NCBI RefSeq assembly: GCF_051014685.1
Contig: NW_027478597.1
Span: forward strand, 124,001-188,000
Length of the DNA stretch: 64,000 nucleotides
From: Ptiloglossa arizonensis
Lineage: Eukaryota; Arthropoda; Insecta; Hymenoptera; Colletidae
Direction: 5' to 3'
The notes below the pieces were generated by a model that was not told where the DNA came from, searched no databases, and saw only the letters and a list, made by a program, of their open reading frames with translations. This document shows, one piece after another, positions 25,078 through 39,065 of this stretch. The position numbers and the translations under genes are program-made. Within the stretch, counting starts at the first letter, position 1. Each line of letters starts with the position of its first letter.

Positions 25078-27722
25078 TGGCTTCAGACTCCCATATCTCG
25101 CGAACGGATTGACCTAACCCAAAAATTCCAATTGCATCTGAACGTAGAAACTCGCCGATTACAACGGTATGTGTATTTTATCCCTAGGCCATTCTGGTTG
25201 AGCGTTTGGAGCAGCAGAAGTGCGAAAACTTTGTTGTCTTCTTAACCATTTCTTGGCTTCAAACTCCCATATCTCGCGAACGGATTGACCTAACCCAAAA
25301 ATTTCTATTGCATCTGAAAGTAGAAACTCGCCCGATTACAACGGTATGTGTATTTTTTCCCTAGGCCATTCTGGTTAAGCGTTTGGAGCAGCAGAATTGT
25401 GAAAAATGTTTTGCCTTCTCTACCATTTCTTGGCTTCAAACTCACATATCTCGCGAACGGATTGACCTAACCCAAAACTTCCTGTTGCGAGGAAAGTAAA
25501 AACTCGCCCGATTACAACGGTATGTGTATTTTTTCCCTAGCCCATTCTGGTTAAGCGTTTGGAGCAGCAGAATTGCGAAAAACTTGTTGTCTTCTCAACC
25601 ATTTCTTAGCTTCAAAGTCCCATATCTCGCGAACGGATTGACCTAACCCAAAAATTTCTATTGCATCTGAAAGTAAAAACTCGCCCGATTACAACGGTAT
25701 GTGTATTTTTTCCCTAGGCCATTCTGGTTAAGCGTTTGGATCAGTAGAATTGCGAAAAATGTTTTGCCTTCTCTACCATATCTTGGCTTCAAACTCCGAT
25801 ATCTCGCGAACGGATTGACCTAACCCAAAAATTCCAATTGCATCTGAAAGTAGAAACTCGCCCCGATTACAACGGTATGTGTATTTTTTCCCTAGGCCAT
25901 TCTGGTTAGGCGTTTGGAGCAGCAGAATTGTGAAAAATTTTTTGCCTTCTCTACCATTTCTTGGCTTCAAACTCCCATATCTCGCGAACGGATTAACCTA
26001 ACCCAAAAATTTCTATTGCATCTGAAAGTAGAAACACGCCCGATTACAACGGTATGTGTATTTTTTCCCTAGCCCATTCTGGTTAAGCGTTTGGAGCAGC
26101 AGAATTGCGAAAAATTTGTTGTCTTCTCAACCATTTCTTAGCTTCAAAGTCCCATATCTCGCGAACGGATTGACCTAACCCAAAAATTCCTAGTGCATCT
26201 GAAAGTAGAAACTCGCCCGATTACAACGGTGTGTGTATTTTTTTCCCTAGGACATTCTGGTTAAGCGTTTGGAGCAGCAGAATTGCGAAAAATTTTTTGC
26301 CTTCTCAACCATTCCTTGTCTTCAAACTCCCATATCTCGCGAACGGGTTGACATAACCCAAAAATTCCTATTGTATCTGAAAGTGGAAACTCGCCCGATC
26401 ACAACGCTATGTGTATTTTTTCCCTAGGCCACTCTGGTTAAGCGTTTGGAGCAGCAGAATTGCGGAAAATGTTTTGCCTTCTCTACCATTTCTTGGCTTC
26501 AAACTCCCATATCTCGCGAACGGATTGACCTAACCCAAAAATTCCAATTGCATCTGAACATAGAATATCGCCGATTACAACGGTATGTGTATTTTTTCCC
26601 TAGGGCATTCTGGTTAAGCGTCTGGATCAGCAGAATTGCGAAAAATGTTTTGCCTTCTCTACCATTTCTTGGCTTCAAACTCGGATATCTCGCGAACGGA
26701 TTGACCTAACCCAAAAATCCAATTGCATCTGAAAGTAGAAACTCGCCCCGATTACAACGGTATGTGTATTTTTTCCCTAGGCCATTCTGGTTAAGCGTTT
26801 GGATCACCAGAATTGCGAAAAATTGTATGCCTTCTCAACCATTTCTTGGCTTCAAACTCCCATATCTCGCGAACGGATTAACCTAACCCAAAAATTTCGA
26901 TTGCATCTGAAAGTAGAAACACGCCCGATTACTACGGTATGTGTATTTTTTCCCTAGGCCATTCTGGTTAAGCGTTTGGAGCAGCAGAATTGCGAAAAAT
27001 TTGTTGTCTTCTCAACCATTTCTTAGCTTCAAAGTCCCATATCTCGCGAACGGATTGACCTAACCCAAAAATTCCTAGTGCATCTGAAAGTAGAAACTCG
27101 CCCGACTACAACGGTATGTGTATTTTTTTCCCTAGGCCATTCTGGTTAAGCGTTTGGAGCAGCAGAATTGCGAAAAATTTTTTGCCTTCTCAACCATTCC
27201 TTGTTTTCAAACTCCCAAATCTCGCGAACGGGTTGACATAACCCAAAAATTCCTATTGTATCTGAAAGTGGAAACTCGTCCGATCACAACGGTATGTGTA
27301 TTTTTTCCCTAGGCCACTCTGGTTAAGCGTTTGGAGCAGCAGAATTGCGGAAAATGTTTTGCTTTCTCTACCATTTCTTGGCTTCAAACTCCCATATCTC
27401 GCGAACGGATTGACCTAACCCAAAAATTCCAATTGCATCTGAACGTAGAAACTCGCCGATTACAACGGTATGTGTATTTTTTCCCTAGGGCATTCTGGTT
27501 AAGCGTCTGGATCAGCAGAATTGCGAAAAATGTTTTGCCTTCTCTACCATTTCTTGGCTTCAAACTCCGATATCTCGCGAACGGATTGACCTAACCCAAA
27601 AATCCAATTGCATCTGAAAGTAGAAACTCGCCCCGATTACAACGGTATGTGTATTTTTTCCCTAGGCCATTCTGGTTAGGCGTTTGGAGCAGCAGAATTG
27701 TGAAAAATTTTTTTCCTTCTCT
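25078..27722 (+). repeat. 19-mer higher-order repeat, copy 2, partial
   Basis: 2645 bp homologous to 21717-24361. It contains GCGAGGAAAG at 25487 and an intact pentamer at 26355-27239. Homology stops at about 27722, where CTCTACCATTTC stands in place of CTCAACCATTCC of copy 1, so the last 716 bp of the unit are missing. Confidence 0.9.
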
Positions 27723-27725
27723 ACC

Positions 27726-29139
27726 ATTTCTTGGCTTCAAACTCCCATATCTCGCGAACGGATTAACCTAACCCAAAAATTTCTATTGCATCTGAAAGTA
27801 GAAACACGCCCGATTACAACGGTATGTGTATTTTTTCCCTAGCCCATTCTGGTTAAGCGTTTGGAGCAGCAGAATTGCGAAAAATTTGTTGTCTTCTCAA
27901 CCATTTCTTAGCTTCAAAGTCCCATATCTCGCGAACGGATTGACCTAACCCAAAAATTCCTAGTGCATCTGAAAGTAGAAACTCGCCCGATTACAACGCT
28001 ATGTGTATTTTTTCCCTAGGCCACTCTGGTTAAGCGTTTGGAGCAGCAGAATTGCGGAAAATGTTTTGCCTTCTCTACCATTTCTTGGCTTCAAACTCCC
28101 ATATCTCGCGAACGGATTGACCTAACCCAAAAATTCCAATTGCATCTGAACGTAGAATATCGCCGATTACAACGGTATGTGTATTTTTTCCCTAGGGCAT
28201 TCTGGTTAAGCGTCTGGATCAGCAGAATTGCGAAAAATGTTTTGCCTTCTCTACCATTTCTTGGCTTCAAACTCGGATATCTCGCGAACGGATTGACCTA
28301 ACCCAAAAATCCAATTGCATCTGAAAGTAGAAACTCGCCCCGATTACAACGGTATGTGTATTTTTTCCCTAGGCCATTCTGGTTAAGCGTTTGGATCACC
28401 AGAATTGCGAAAAATTGTATGCCTTCTCAACCATTTCTTGGCTTCAAACTCCCATATCTCGCGAACGGATTAACCTAACCCAAAAATTTCTATTGCATCT
28501 GAAAGTAGAAACACGCCCGATTACAACGGTATGTGTATTTTTTCCCTAGCCCATTCTGGTTAAGCGTTTGGAGCAGCAGAATTGCGAAAAATTTGTTGTC
28601 TTCTCAACCATTTCTTAGCTTCAAAGTCCCATATCTCGCGAACGGATTGACCTAACCCAAAAATTCCTAGTGCATCTGAAAGTAGAAACTCGCCCGATTA
28701 CAACGCTATGTGTATTTTTTCCCTAGGCCACTCTGGTTAAGCGTTTGGAGCAGCAGAATTGCGGAAAATGTTTTGCCTTCTCTACCATTTCTTGGCTTCA
28801 AACTCCCATATCTCGCGAACGGATTGACCTAACCCAAAAATTCCAATTGCATCTGAACGTAGAATATCGCCGATTACAACGGTATGTGTATTTTTTCCCT
28901 AGGGCATTCTGGTTAAGCGTCTGGATCAGCAGAATTGCGAAAAATGTTTTGCCTTCTCTACCATTTCTTGGCTTCAAACTCGGATATCTCGCGAACGGAT
29001 TGACCTAACCCAAAAATCCAATTGCATCTGAAAGTAGAAACTCGCCCCGATTACAACGGTATGTGTATTTTTTCCCTAGGCCATTCTGGTTAAGCGTTTG
29101 GATCACCAGAATTGCGAAAAATTGTATGCCTTCTCAACC
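27726..29139 (+). repeat. Two tandem copies of a 707-bp tetramer
   Basis: 27726-28432 and 28433-29139 match at a spacing of 707 bp. Each holds a TTTCTATTGC monomer, an A monomer ending in CGCTATG, a C monomer with GTAGAATATCGCC and a D monomer with ACTCGGATATCTC. Compared with the 885-bp pentamer, B is missing and A is fused directly to C. This is a recent local expansion of a deleted pentamer. Confidence 0.87.
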
Positions 29140-29158
29140 ATTTCTTGGCTTCAAACTC

Positions 29159-31600
29159 CCATATCTCGCGAACGGATTAACCTAACCCAAAAATTTCGAT
29201 TGCATCTGAAAGTAGAAACACGCCCGATTACAACGGTATGTGTATTTTTTCCCTAGGCCATTCTGGTTAAGCGTTTGGAGCAGCAGAATTGCGAAAAATT
29301 TGTTGTCTTCTCAACCATTTCTTAGCTTCAAAGTCCCATATCTCGCGAACGGATTGACCTAACCCAAAAATTCCTAGTGCATCTGAAAGTAGAAACTCGC
29401 CCCTTTACAACGGAATGTGTATTTTTTTCCCTAGGCCATTCTGGTTAAGCGTTTGGAGCAGCAGAATTGCGAAAAATTTTTTGCCTTCTCAACCATTCCT
29501 TGTCTTCAAACTCCCATATCTCGCGAACGGGTTGACATAACCCAAAAATTCCTATTGTATCTGAAAGTGGAAACTCGCCCGATCACAACGGTATGTGTAT
29601 TTTTTCCCTAGGCCACTCTGGTTAAGCGTTTGGAGCAGCAGAATTGCGGAAAGTGTTTTGCTTTCTCTACCATTTCTTGGCTTCAAACTCCCATATCTCG
29701 CGAACGGATTGACCTAACCCAAAAATTCCAATTGTATCTGAACGTAGAAACTCGCCGATTACAACGGTATGTGTATTTTTTCCCTAGGGCATTCTGGTTA
29801 AGCGTCTGGATCAGCAGAATTGCGAAAAATGTTTTGCCTTCTCTACCATTTCTTGGCTTCAAACTCCGATATCTCGCGAACGGATTGACCTAACCCAAAA
29901 ATCCAATTGCATCTGAAAGTAGAAACTCGCCCCGATTACAACGGTATGTGTATTTTTTCCCTAGGCCATTCTGGTTAAGCGTTTGGATCACCAGAATTGC
30001 GAAAAATTGTATGCCTTCTCAACCATTTCTTGGCTTCAAACTCCCATATCTCGCGAAAGGATTAACCTAACCCAAAAATTTCGATTGCATCTGAAAGTAG
30101 AAACACGCCCGATTACAACGGTATGTGTATTTTTTCCCTAGCCCATTCTGGTTAAGCGTTTGGAGCAGCAGAATTGCGAAAAATTTGTTGTCTTCTCCAC
30201 CATTTCTTAGCTTCAAAGTCCTATATCTCGCGAACGGATTGACCTAACCCAAAAATTCCTAGTGCATCTGAAAGTAGAAACTCGCCCGATTACAACGGTA
30301 TGTGTATTTTTTCCCTAGGCCATTCTGGTTAAGCGTTTGGAGCAGCAGAATTGTGAAAAATTTTGTGCCTTCTCTACCAATTCTTGGCTTCAAACTCCCA
30401 TATCTCGCGAACGGATTGACCTAACCCAAAAATTCCAATTGCATCTGAACGTAGAAACTCGCCGATTACAACGGTATGTGTATTTTATCCCTAGGCCATT
30501 CTGGTTGAGCGTTTGGAGCAGCAGAAGTGCGAAAACTTTGTTGTCTTCTTAACCATTTCTTGGCTTCAAACTCCCATATCTCGCGAACGGATTGACCTAA
30601 CCCAAAAATTTCTATTGCATCTGAAAGTAGAAACTCGCCCGATTACAACGGTATGTGTATTTTTTCCCTAGGCCATTCTGGTTAAGCGTTTGGAGCAGCA
30701 GAATTGTGAAAAATGTTTTGCCTTCTCTACCATTTCTTGGCTTCAAACTCACATGTCTCGCGAACGGATTGACCTAACCCAAAACTTCCTGTTGCGAGGA
30801 AAGTAAAAACTCGCCCGATTACAACGGTATGTGTATTTTTTCCCAAGCCCATTCTGGTTAAGCGTTTGGAGCAGCAGAATTGCGAAAAATTTGTTGTCTT
30901 CTCAACCATTTCTTAGCTTCAAAGTCCCATATCTCGCGAACGGATTGACCTAACCCAAAAATTTCTATTGCATCTGAAAGTAAAAACTCGCCCGATTACA
31001 ACGGTATGTGTATTTTTTCCCTAGGCCATTCTGGTTAAGCGTTTGGATCAGTAGAATTGCGAAAAATGTTTTGCCTTCTCTACCATATCTTGGCTTCAAA
31101 CTCCGATATCTCGCGAACGGATTGACCTAACCCAAAAATTCCAATTGCATCTGAAAGTAGAAACTCGCCCCGATTACAACGGTATGTGTATTTTTTCCCT
31201 AGGCCATTCTGGTTAGGCGTTTGGATCAGCAGAATTGCGAAAAATTGTATGCCTTCTCAACCATTTCTTAGCTTCAAACTCCCATATCTCGCGAACGGAT
31301 TGACCTAACCCAAAAATTCCAATTGCATCTGAACGTAGAATCTCGCCGATTACAACGGTATGTGTATTTTTTCCCTAGGGCATTCTGGTTAAGCGTCTGG
31401 ATCAGCAGAATTGCGAAAAATGTTTTGCCTACTCTACCATTTCTTGGCTTCAAACTCGGATATCTCGCGAACGGATTGACCTCACCCAAAAATCCAATTG
31501 CATCTGAAAGTAGAAACTCGCCCCGATTACAACGGCATGTGTATTTTTTCCCTAGGCCATTCTGGTTAAGCGTTTGGATCACCAGAATTGCGAAAAATTT
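29159..31600 (+). repeat. 2.44-kb block, first of three occurrences
   Basis: This block matches 33583-36024 (spacing 4424 bp, 25 monomers minus one base) and 39066-41507 (a further 5483 bp). It starts in an E monomer and includes CGCCCCTTTACAACGGAATG, a C-D pair, GCGAAAGGATTAACC, TATTTTATCCC, GCGAGGAAAG at 30794 and TGGATCAGTAG. Homology ends near 31600, where ATTTGTTGTC replaces ATTGTATGCC. Confidence 0.88.
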
Positions 31601-33582
31601 GTTGTCTTCTCAACCATTTCTTAGCTTCAAAGTCCCATATCTCGCGAACGGATTGACCTAACCCAAAAATTCCTAGTGCATCTGAAAGTAGAAACTCGCC
31701 CGATTACAACGGTGTGTGTATTTTTTCCCTAGCCCATTCTGGTTAAGCGTTTGGAGCAGCAGAATTGCGAAAAATTTGTTGTCTTCTCAACCATTTCTTA
31801 GCTTCAAAGTCCCATATCTCGCGAACGGATTGACCTAACCCAAAAATTCCTAGTGCATCTGAAAGTAGAAACTCGCCCGATTACAACGGTGTGTGTATTT
31901 TTTTCCCTAGGACATTCTGGTTAAGCGTTTGGAGCAGCAGAATTGCGAAAAATTTTTTGCCTTCTCAACCATTCCTTGTCTTCAAACTCCCATATCTCGC
32001 GAACGGGTTGACATAACCCAAAAATTCCTATTGTATCTGAAAGTGGAAACTCGCCCGATCACAACGCTATGTGTATTTTTTCCCTAGGCCACTCTGGTTA
32101 AGCGTTTGGAGCAGCAGAATTGCGGAAAATGTTTTGCCTTCTCTACCATTTCTTGGCTTCAAACTCCCATATCTCGCGAACGGATTGACCTAACCCAAAA
32201 ATTCCAATTGCATCTGAACGTAGAATATCGCCGATTACAACGGTATGTGTATTTTTTCCCTAGGGCATTCTGGTTAAGCGTCTGGATCAGCAGAATTGCG
32301 AAAAATGTTTTGCCTTCTCTACCATTTCTTGGCTTCAAACTCGGATATCTCGCGAACGGATTGACCTAACCCAAAAATCCAATTGCATCTGAAAGTAGAA
32401 ACTCGCCCCGATTACAACGGTATGTGTATTTTTTCCCTAGGCCATTCTGGTTAAGCGTTTGGATCACCAGAATTGCGAAAAATTGTATGCCTTCTCAACC
32501 ATTTCTTGGCTTCAAACTCCCATATCTCGCGAACGGATTAACCTAACCCAAAAATTTCGATTGCATCTGAAAGTAGAAACACGCCCGATTACTACGGTAT
32601 GTGTATTTTTTCCCTAGGCCATTCTGGTTAAGCGTTTGGAGCAGCAGAATTGCGAAAAATTTGTTGTCTTCTCAACCATTTCTTAGCTTCAAAGTCCCAT
32701 ATCTCGCGAACGGATTGACCTAACCTAAAAATTCCTAGTGCATCTGAAAGTAGAAACTCGCCCGACTACAACGGTATGTGTATTTTTTTCCCTAGGCCAT
32801 TCTGGTTAAGCGTTTGGAGCAGCAGAATTGCGAAAAATTTTTTGCCTTCTCAACCATTCCTTGTTTTCAAACTCCCAAATCTCGCGAACGGGTTGACATA
32901 ACCCAAAAATTCCTATTGTATCTGAAAGTGGAAACTCGTCCGATCACAACGGTATGTGTATTTTTTCCCTAGGCCACTCTGGTTAAGCGTTTGGAGCAGC
33001 AGAATTGCGGAAAATGTTTTGCTTTCTCTACCATTTCTTGGCTTCAAACTCCCATATCTCGCGAACGGATTGACCTAACCCAAAAATTCCAATTGCATCT
33101 GAACGTAGAAACTCGCCGATTACAACGGTATGTGTATTTTTTCCCTAGGGCATTCTGGTTAAGCGTCTGGATCAGCAGAATTGCGAAAAATGTTTTGCCT
33201 TCTCTACCATTTCTTGGCTTCAAACTCCGATATCTCGCGAACGGATTGACCTAACCCAAAAATCCAATTGCATCTGAAAGTAGAAACTCGCCCCGATTAC
33301 AACGGTATGTGTATTTTTTCCCTAGGCCATTCTGGTTAAGCGTTTGGAGCAGCAGAATTGCGAAAAATTTGTTGTCTTCTCAACCATTTCTTAGCTTCAA
33401 AGTCCCATATCTCGCGAACGGATTGACCTAACCCAAAAATTCCTAGTGCATCTGAAAGTAGAAACTCGCCCCTTTACAACGGAATGTGTATTTTTTTCCC
33501 TAGGCCATTCTGGTTAAGCGTTTGGAGCAGCAGAATTGCGAAAAATTTGTTGTCTTCTCAACCATTTCTTAGCTTCAAAGTC
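31601..33582 (+). repeat. Pentamer segment copied from about 26-27.6 kb, plus A-monomer doublings
   Basis: An A-type monomer is tandemly doubled at about 31.66-32.01 kb. From about 31.84 to 33.3 kb the order and marks match 26.18-27.6 kb at a spacing of 5660 bp, including an intact pentamer at 32015-32899 and CGACTACAACGG in its A monomer. Towards 33.58 kb the A monomer with CCCCTTTACAACGGAATG follows a D monomer directly; the pair recurs at 33.8 kb. Confidence 0.82.
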
Positions 33583-36500
33583 CCATATCTCGCGAACGGA
33601 TTAACCTAACCCAAAAATTTCGATTGCATCTGAAAGTAGAAACACGCCCGATTACAACGGTATGTGTATTTTTTCCCTAGGCCATTCTGGTTAAGCGTTT
33701 GGAGCAGCAGAATTGCGAAAAATTTGTTGTCTTCTCAACCATTTCTTAGCTTCAAAGTCCCATATCTCGCGAACGGATTGACCTAACCCAAAAATTCCTA
33801 GTGCATCTGAAAGTAGAAACTCGCCCCTTTACAACGGAATGTGTATTTTTTTCCCTAGGCCATTCTGGTTAAGCGTTTGGAGCAGCAGAATTGCGAAAAA
33901 TTTTTTGCCTTCTCAACCATTCCTTGTCTTCAAACTCCCATATCTCGCGAACGGGTTGACATAACCCAAAAATTCCTATTGTATCTGAAAGTGGAAACTC
34001 GCCCGATCACAACGGTATGTGTATTTTTTCCCTAGGCCACTCTGGTTAAGCGTTTGGAGCAGCAGAATTGCGGAAAATGTTTTGCTTTCTCTACCATTTC
34101 TTGGCTTCAAACTCCCATATCTCGCGAACGGATTGACCTAACCCAAAAATTCCAATTGCATCTGAACGTAGAAACTCGCCGATTACATTGGTATGTGTAT
34201 TTTTTCCCTAGGGCATTCTGGTTAAGCGTCTGGATCAGCAGAATTGCGAAAAATGTTTTGCCTTCTCTACCATTTCTTGGCTTCAAACTCCGATATCTCG
34301 CGAACGGATTGACCTAACCCAAAAATCCAATTGCATCTGAAAGTAGAAACTCGCCCCGATTACAACGGTATGTGTATTTTTTCCCTAGGCCATTCTGGTT
34401 AAGCGTTTGGATCACCAGAATTGCGAAAAATTGTATGCCTTCTCAACCATTTCTTGGCTTCAAACTCCCATATCTCGCGAAAGGATTAACCTAACCCAAA
34501 AATTTCGATTGCATCTGAAAGTAGAAACACGCCCGATTACAACGGTATGTGTATTTTTTCCCTAGCCCATTCTGGTTAAGCGTTTGGAGCAGCAAAATTG
34601 CGAAAAATTTGTTGTCTTCTCCACCATTTCTTAGCTTCAAAGTCCTATATCTCGCGAACGGATTGACCTAACCCAAAAATTCCTAGTGCATCTGAAAGTA
34701 GAAACTCGCCCGATTACAACGGTATGTGTATTTTTTCCCTAGGCCATTCTGGTTAAGCGTTTGGAGCAGCAGAATTGTGAAAAATTTTGTGCCTTCTCTA
34801 CCAATTCTTGGCTTCAAACTCCCATATCTCGCGAACGGATTGACCTAACCCAAAAATTCCAATTGCATCTGAACGTAGAAACTCGCCGATTACAACGGTA
34901 TGTGTATTTTATCCCTAGGCCATTCTGGTTGAGCGTTTGGAGCAGCAGAAGTGCGAAAACTTTGTTGTCTTCTTAACCATTTCTTGGCTTCAAACTCCCA
35001 TATCTCGCGAACGGATTGACCTAACCCAAAAATTTCTATTGCATCTGAAAGTAGAAACTCGCCCGATTACAACGGTATGTGTATTTTTTCCCTAGGCCAT
35101 TCTGGTTAAGCGTTTGGAGCAGCAGAATTGTGAAAAATGTTTTGCCTTCTCTACCATTTCTTGGCTTCAAACTCACATATCTCGCGAACGGATTGACCTA
35201 ACCCAAAACTTCCTGTTGCGAGGAAAGTAAAAACTCGCCCGATTACAACGGTATGTGTATTTTTTCCCTAGCCCATTCTGGTTAAGCGTTTGGAGCAGCA
35301 GAATTGCGAAAAATTTGTTGTCTTCTCAACCATTTCTTAGCTTCAAAGTCCCATATCTCGCGAACGGATTGACCTAACCCAAAAATTTCTATTGCATCTG
35401 AAAGTAAAAACTCGCCCGATTACAACGGTATGTGTATTTTTTCCCTAGGCCATTCTGGTTAAGCGTTTGGATCAGTAGAATTGCGAAAAATGTTTTGCCT
35501 TCTCTACCATATCTTGGCTTCAAACTCCGATATCTCGCGAACGGATTGACCTAACCCAAAAATTCCAATTGCATCTGAAAGTAGAAACTCGCCCCGATTA
35601 CAACGGTATGTGTATTTTTTCCCTAGGCCATTCTGGTTAGGCGTTTGGATCAGCAGAATTGCGAAAAATTGTATGCCTTCTCAACCATTTCTTAGCTTCA
35701 AACTCCCATATCTCGCGAACGGATTGACCTAACCCAAAAATTCCAATTGCATCTGAACGTAGAATCTCGCCGATTACAACGGTATGTGTATTTTTTCCCT
35801 AGGGCATTCTGGTTAAGCGTCTGGATCAGCAGAATTGCGAAAAATGTTTTGCCTTCTCTACCATTTCTTGGCTTCAAACTCGGATATCTCGCGAACGGAT
35901 TGACCTAACCCAAAAATCCAATTGCATCTGAAAGTAGAAACTCGCCCCGATTACAACGGCATGTGTATTTTTTCCCTAGGCCATTCTGGTTAAGCGTTTG
36001 GATCACCAGAATTGCGAAAAATTGTATGCCTTCTCAACCATTTCTTGGCTTCAAACTCCGATATCTCGCGAACGGATTAACCTAACCCAAAAATTTCGAT
36101 TGCATCTGAAAGTAGAAACACGCCCGATTACAACGGTATGTGTATTTTTTCCCTAGCCCATTCTGGTTAAGCGTTTGGTGCAGCAGAATTGCGAAAAATT
36201 TGTTGTCTTCTCAACCATTTCTTAGCTTCAAAGTCCCATATCTCGCAAACGGATTGACCTAACCCAAAAATTCCTAGTGCATCTGAAAGTAAAAACTCGC
36301 CCGATTACAACGGTATGTGTATTTTTTCCCTTGCCCATTCTGGTTATGCGTTTGGAGCAGCAGAATTGCGAAAAATTTGTTGTCTTCTCAACCATTTCTT
36401 AGTTTCAAATTCCCATATCTCGCGAACGGATTGACCTAAACCAAAAATTCCTGTTGCATCTGAAAGTAGAAACCCGCCCGATTACAACGGTATGTGTATT

Positions 36501-39065
36501 TTTTCCCTAGGCCATTCTGGTTAAGCGATTGGAGCAGCAGAATTGTGAAAAATTTTTTGCGTTCTCAACCATTTCTTGGCTTCAGACTCCCATATCTCGC
36601 GAAAGGATTATCCTAACCCAAAAATTCCTGTTGCGTCTGAAAGTAGACTCTCGCCCGATTACAACGGTATGTGTATTTTTTCCCTAGCCCATTCTGGTTA
36701 AGCGTTTGGAGCAGCAGAATTGCGAAAAATTTTTTGCCTTCTCAACCATTCCTTGTCTTCAAACTCCCATATCTCGCGAACGGGTTGACATAACCCAAAA
36801 ATTCCTATTGTAACTGAAAGTGGAAACTCGCCCGATTACAACGGTATGTGTATTTTTTCGCTAGGCCATTCTGGTTAAGCGTTTGGAGAAGCAGAATTGA
36901 GAAAAATTTTTTGCCTTCTCAACCATTCCTTGTCTTCAAACTCCCATATCTCGCGAGCGGGTTGACATAACCCAAAAATTCCTATTGTAACTGAAAGTGG
37001 AAACTCGCCCGATCACAACGGTATGTGTATTTTTTCCCTAGGCCACTCTGGTTAAGCGTTTGGAGCAGCAGAATTGCGGAAAATGTTTTGCCTTCTCTAC
37101 CATTTCTTGGCTTCAAACTCCCATATCTCGCGAACGGATTGACCTAACCCAAAAATTCCAATTGCGTCTGAACGTAGAAACTCGCCGATTACAACGGTAT
37201 GTGTATTTTTTCCCTAGGCCACTCTGGTTAAGCGTTTGGAGCAGCAGAATTGCGGAAAATGTTTTGCCTTCTCTACCATTTCTTGGCTTCAAACTCCCAT
37301 ATCTCGCGAACGGATTGACCTAACCCAAAAATTCCAATTGCGTCTGAACGTAGAAACTCGCCGATTACAACGGTATGTGTGTTTTTTCCCTACGGCATTC
37401 TGGTTAAGCGTCTGGATCAGCAGAATTGCGAAAAATGTTTTGCCTTCTCTACCATTTCTTGGCTTCAAACTCCGATATCTCGCGAACGGATTGACCTATC
37501 CCAAAAATTCCAATTGCATCTGAAAGTAGAAACTCGCCCCGATTACAACGGTATGTGTATTTTTTCCCTAGGGCATTCTGGTTAAGCGTCTGGATCAGCA
37601 GAATTGCGAAAAATGTTTTGCCTTCTCTACCATTTCTTGGCTTCAAACTCCGATATCTCGCGAACGGGTTGACATAACCCAAAAATTCCTATTGTATCTG
37701 AAAGTGGAAACTCGTCCGATCACAACGGTATGTGTATTTTTTCCCTAGGCCACTCTGGTTAAGCGTTTGGAGCAGCAGAATTGCGGAAAATGTTTTGCTT
37801 TCTCTACCATTTCTTGGCTTCAAACTCCCATATCTCGCGAACGGATTGACCTAACCCAAAAATTCCAATTGCATCTGAACGTAGAAACTCGCCGATTACA
37901 ACGGTATGTGTATTTTTTCCCTAGGGCATTCTGGTTAAGCGTCTGGATCAGCAGAATTGCGAAAAATGTTTTGCCTTCTCTACCATTTCTTGGCTTCAAA
38001 CTCCGATATCTCGCGAACGGATTGACCTAACCCAAAAATCCAATTGCATCTGAAAGTAGAAACTCGCCCCGATTACAACGGTATGTGTATTTTTTCCCTA
38101 GGCCATTCTGGTTAGGCGTTTGGAGCAGCAGAATTGTGAAAAATTTTTTTCCTTCTCTACCATTTCTTGGCTTCAAACTCCCATATCTCGCGAACGGATT
38201 AACCTAACCCAAAAATTTCTATTGCATCTGAAAATAGAAACACGCCCGATTACAACGGTATGTGTATTTTTTCCCTAGCCCATTCTGGTTAAGCGTTTGG
38301 AGCAGCAGAATTGCGAAAAATTTGTTGTCTTCTCAACCATTTCTTAGCTTCAAAGTCCCATATCTCGCGAACGGATTGACCTAACCCAAAAATTCCTAGT
38401 GCATCTGAAAGTAGAAACTCGCCCGATTACAACGGTGTGTGTATTTTTTTCCCTAGGACATTCTGGTTAAGCGTTTGGAGCAGCAGAATTGCGAAAAATT
38501 TTTTGCCTTCTCAACCATTCCTTGTCTTCAAACTCCCATATCTCGCGAACGGGTTGACATAACCCAAAAATTCCTATTGTATCTGAAAGTGGAAACTCGC
38601 CCGATCACAACGCTATGTGTATTTTTTCCCTAGGCCACTCTGGTTAAGCGTTTGGAGCAGCAGAATTGCGGAAAATGTTTTGCCTTCTCTACCATTTCTT
38701 GGCTTCAAACTCCCATATCTCGCGAACGGATTGACCTAACCCAAAAATTCCAATTGCATCTGAACGTAGAATATCGCCGATTACAACGGTATGTGTATTT
38801 TTTCCCTAGGGCATTCTGGTTAAGCGTCTGGATCAGCAGAATTGCGAAAAATGTTTTGCCTTCTCTACCATTTCTTGGCTTCAAACTCGGATATCTCGCG
38901 AACGGATTGACCTAACCCAAAAATCCAATTGCATCTGAAAGTAGAAACTCGCCCCGATTACAACGGTATGTGTATTTTTTCCCTAGGCCATTCTGGTTAA
39001 GCGTTTGGATCACAAGAATTGCGAAAAATTGTATGCCTTCTCAACCATTTCTTGGCTTCAAACTC
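33583..39065 (+). repeat. 31-mer higher-order repeat, copy 1 (5483 bp)
   Basis: 33583 to about 37573 matches 39066 to about 43056 at a constant 5483-bp spacing (31 monomers minus four bases). I checked this at six or more landmarks between 33.6 and 37.4 kb, so there is no net indel. Noticed mismatches include 36054 (CCGATATC against CCCATATC), 36571 (GCGTTCTC against GCCTTCTC) and 37380. Members include TTTGGTGCAGCAG, CCCTTGCCCATTC with GGTTATGCG, GTAGACTCTCGCCCG and a doubled 176-bp C monomer. The last 1.5 kb has an intact pentamer (38561-39445) and no counterpart in copy 2. Confidence 0.92.
37028..37380 (+). repeat. Tandem doublet of a 176-bp type C monomer
   Basis: Two adjacent copies carrying CCAATTGCGTCTGAACGTAG, each followed by CGCCGATT (one C missing), 176 bp apart. 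The same doublet occurs near 42.5-42.9, 56.5-56.9, 58.8-59.1 and 62.2-62.5 kb, always with GCG instead of the usual GCA in TTGCATC. It therefore moved as part of larger units. The doublet produces overlapping 87- and 95-codon frames that are not genes. Confidence 0.82.
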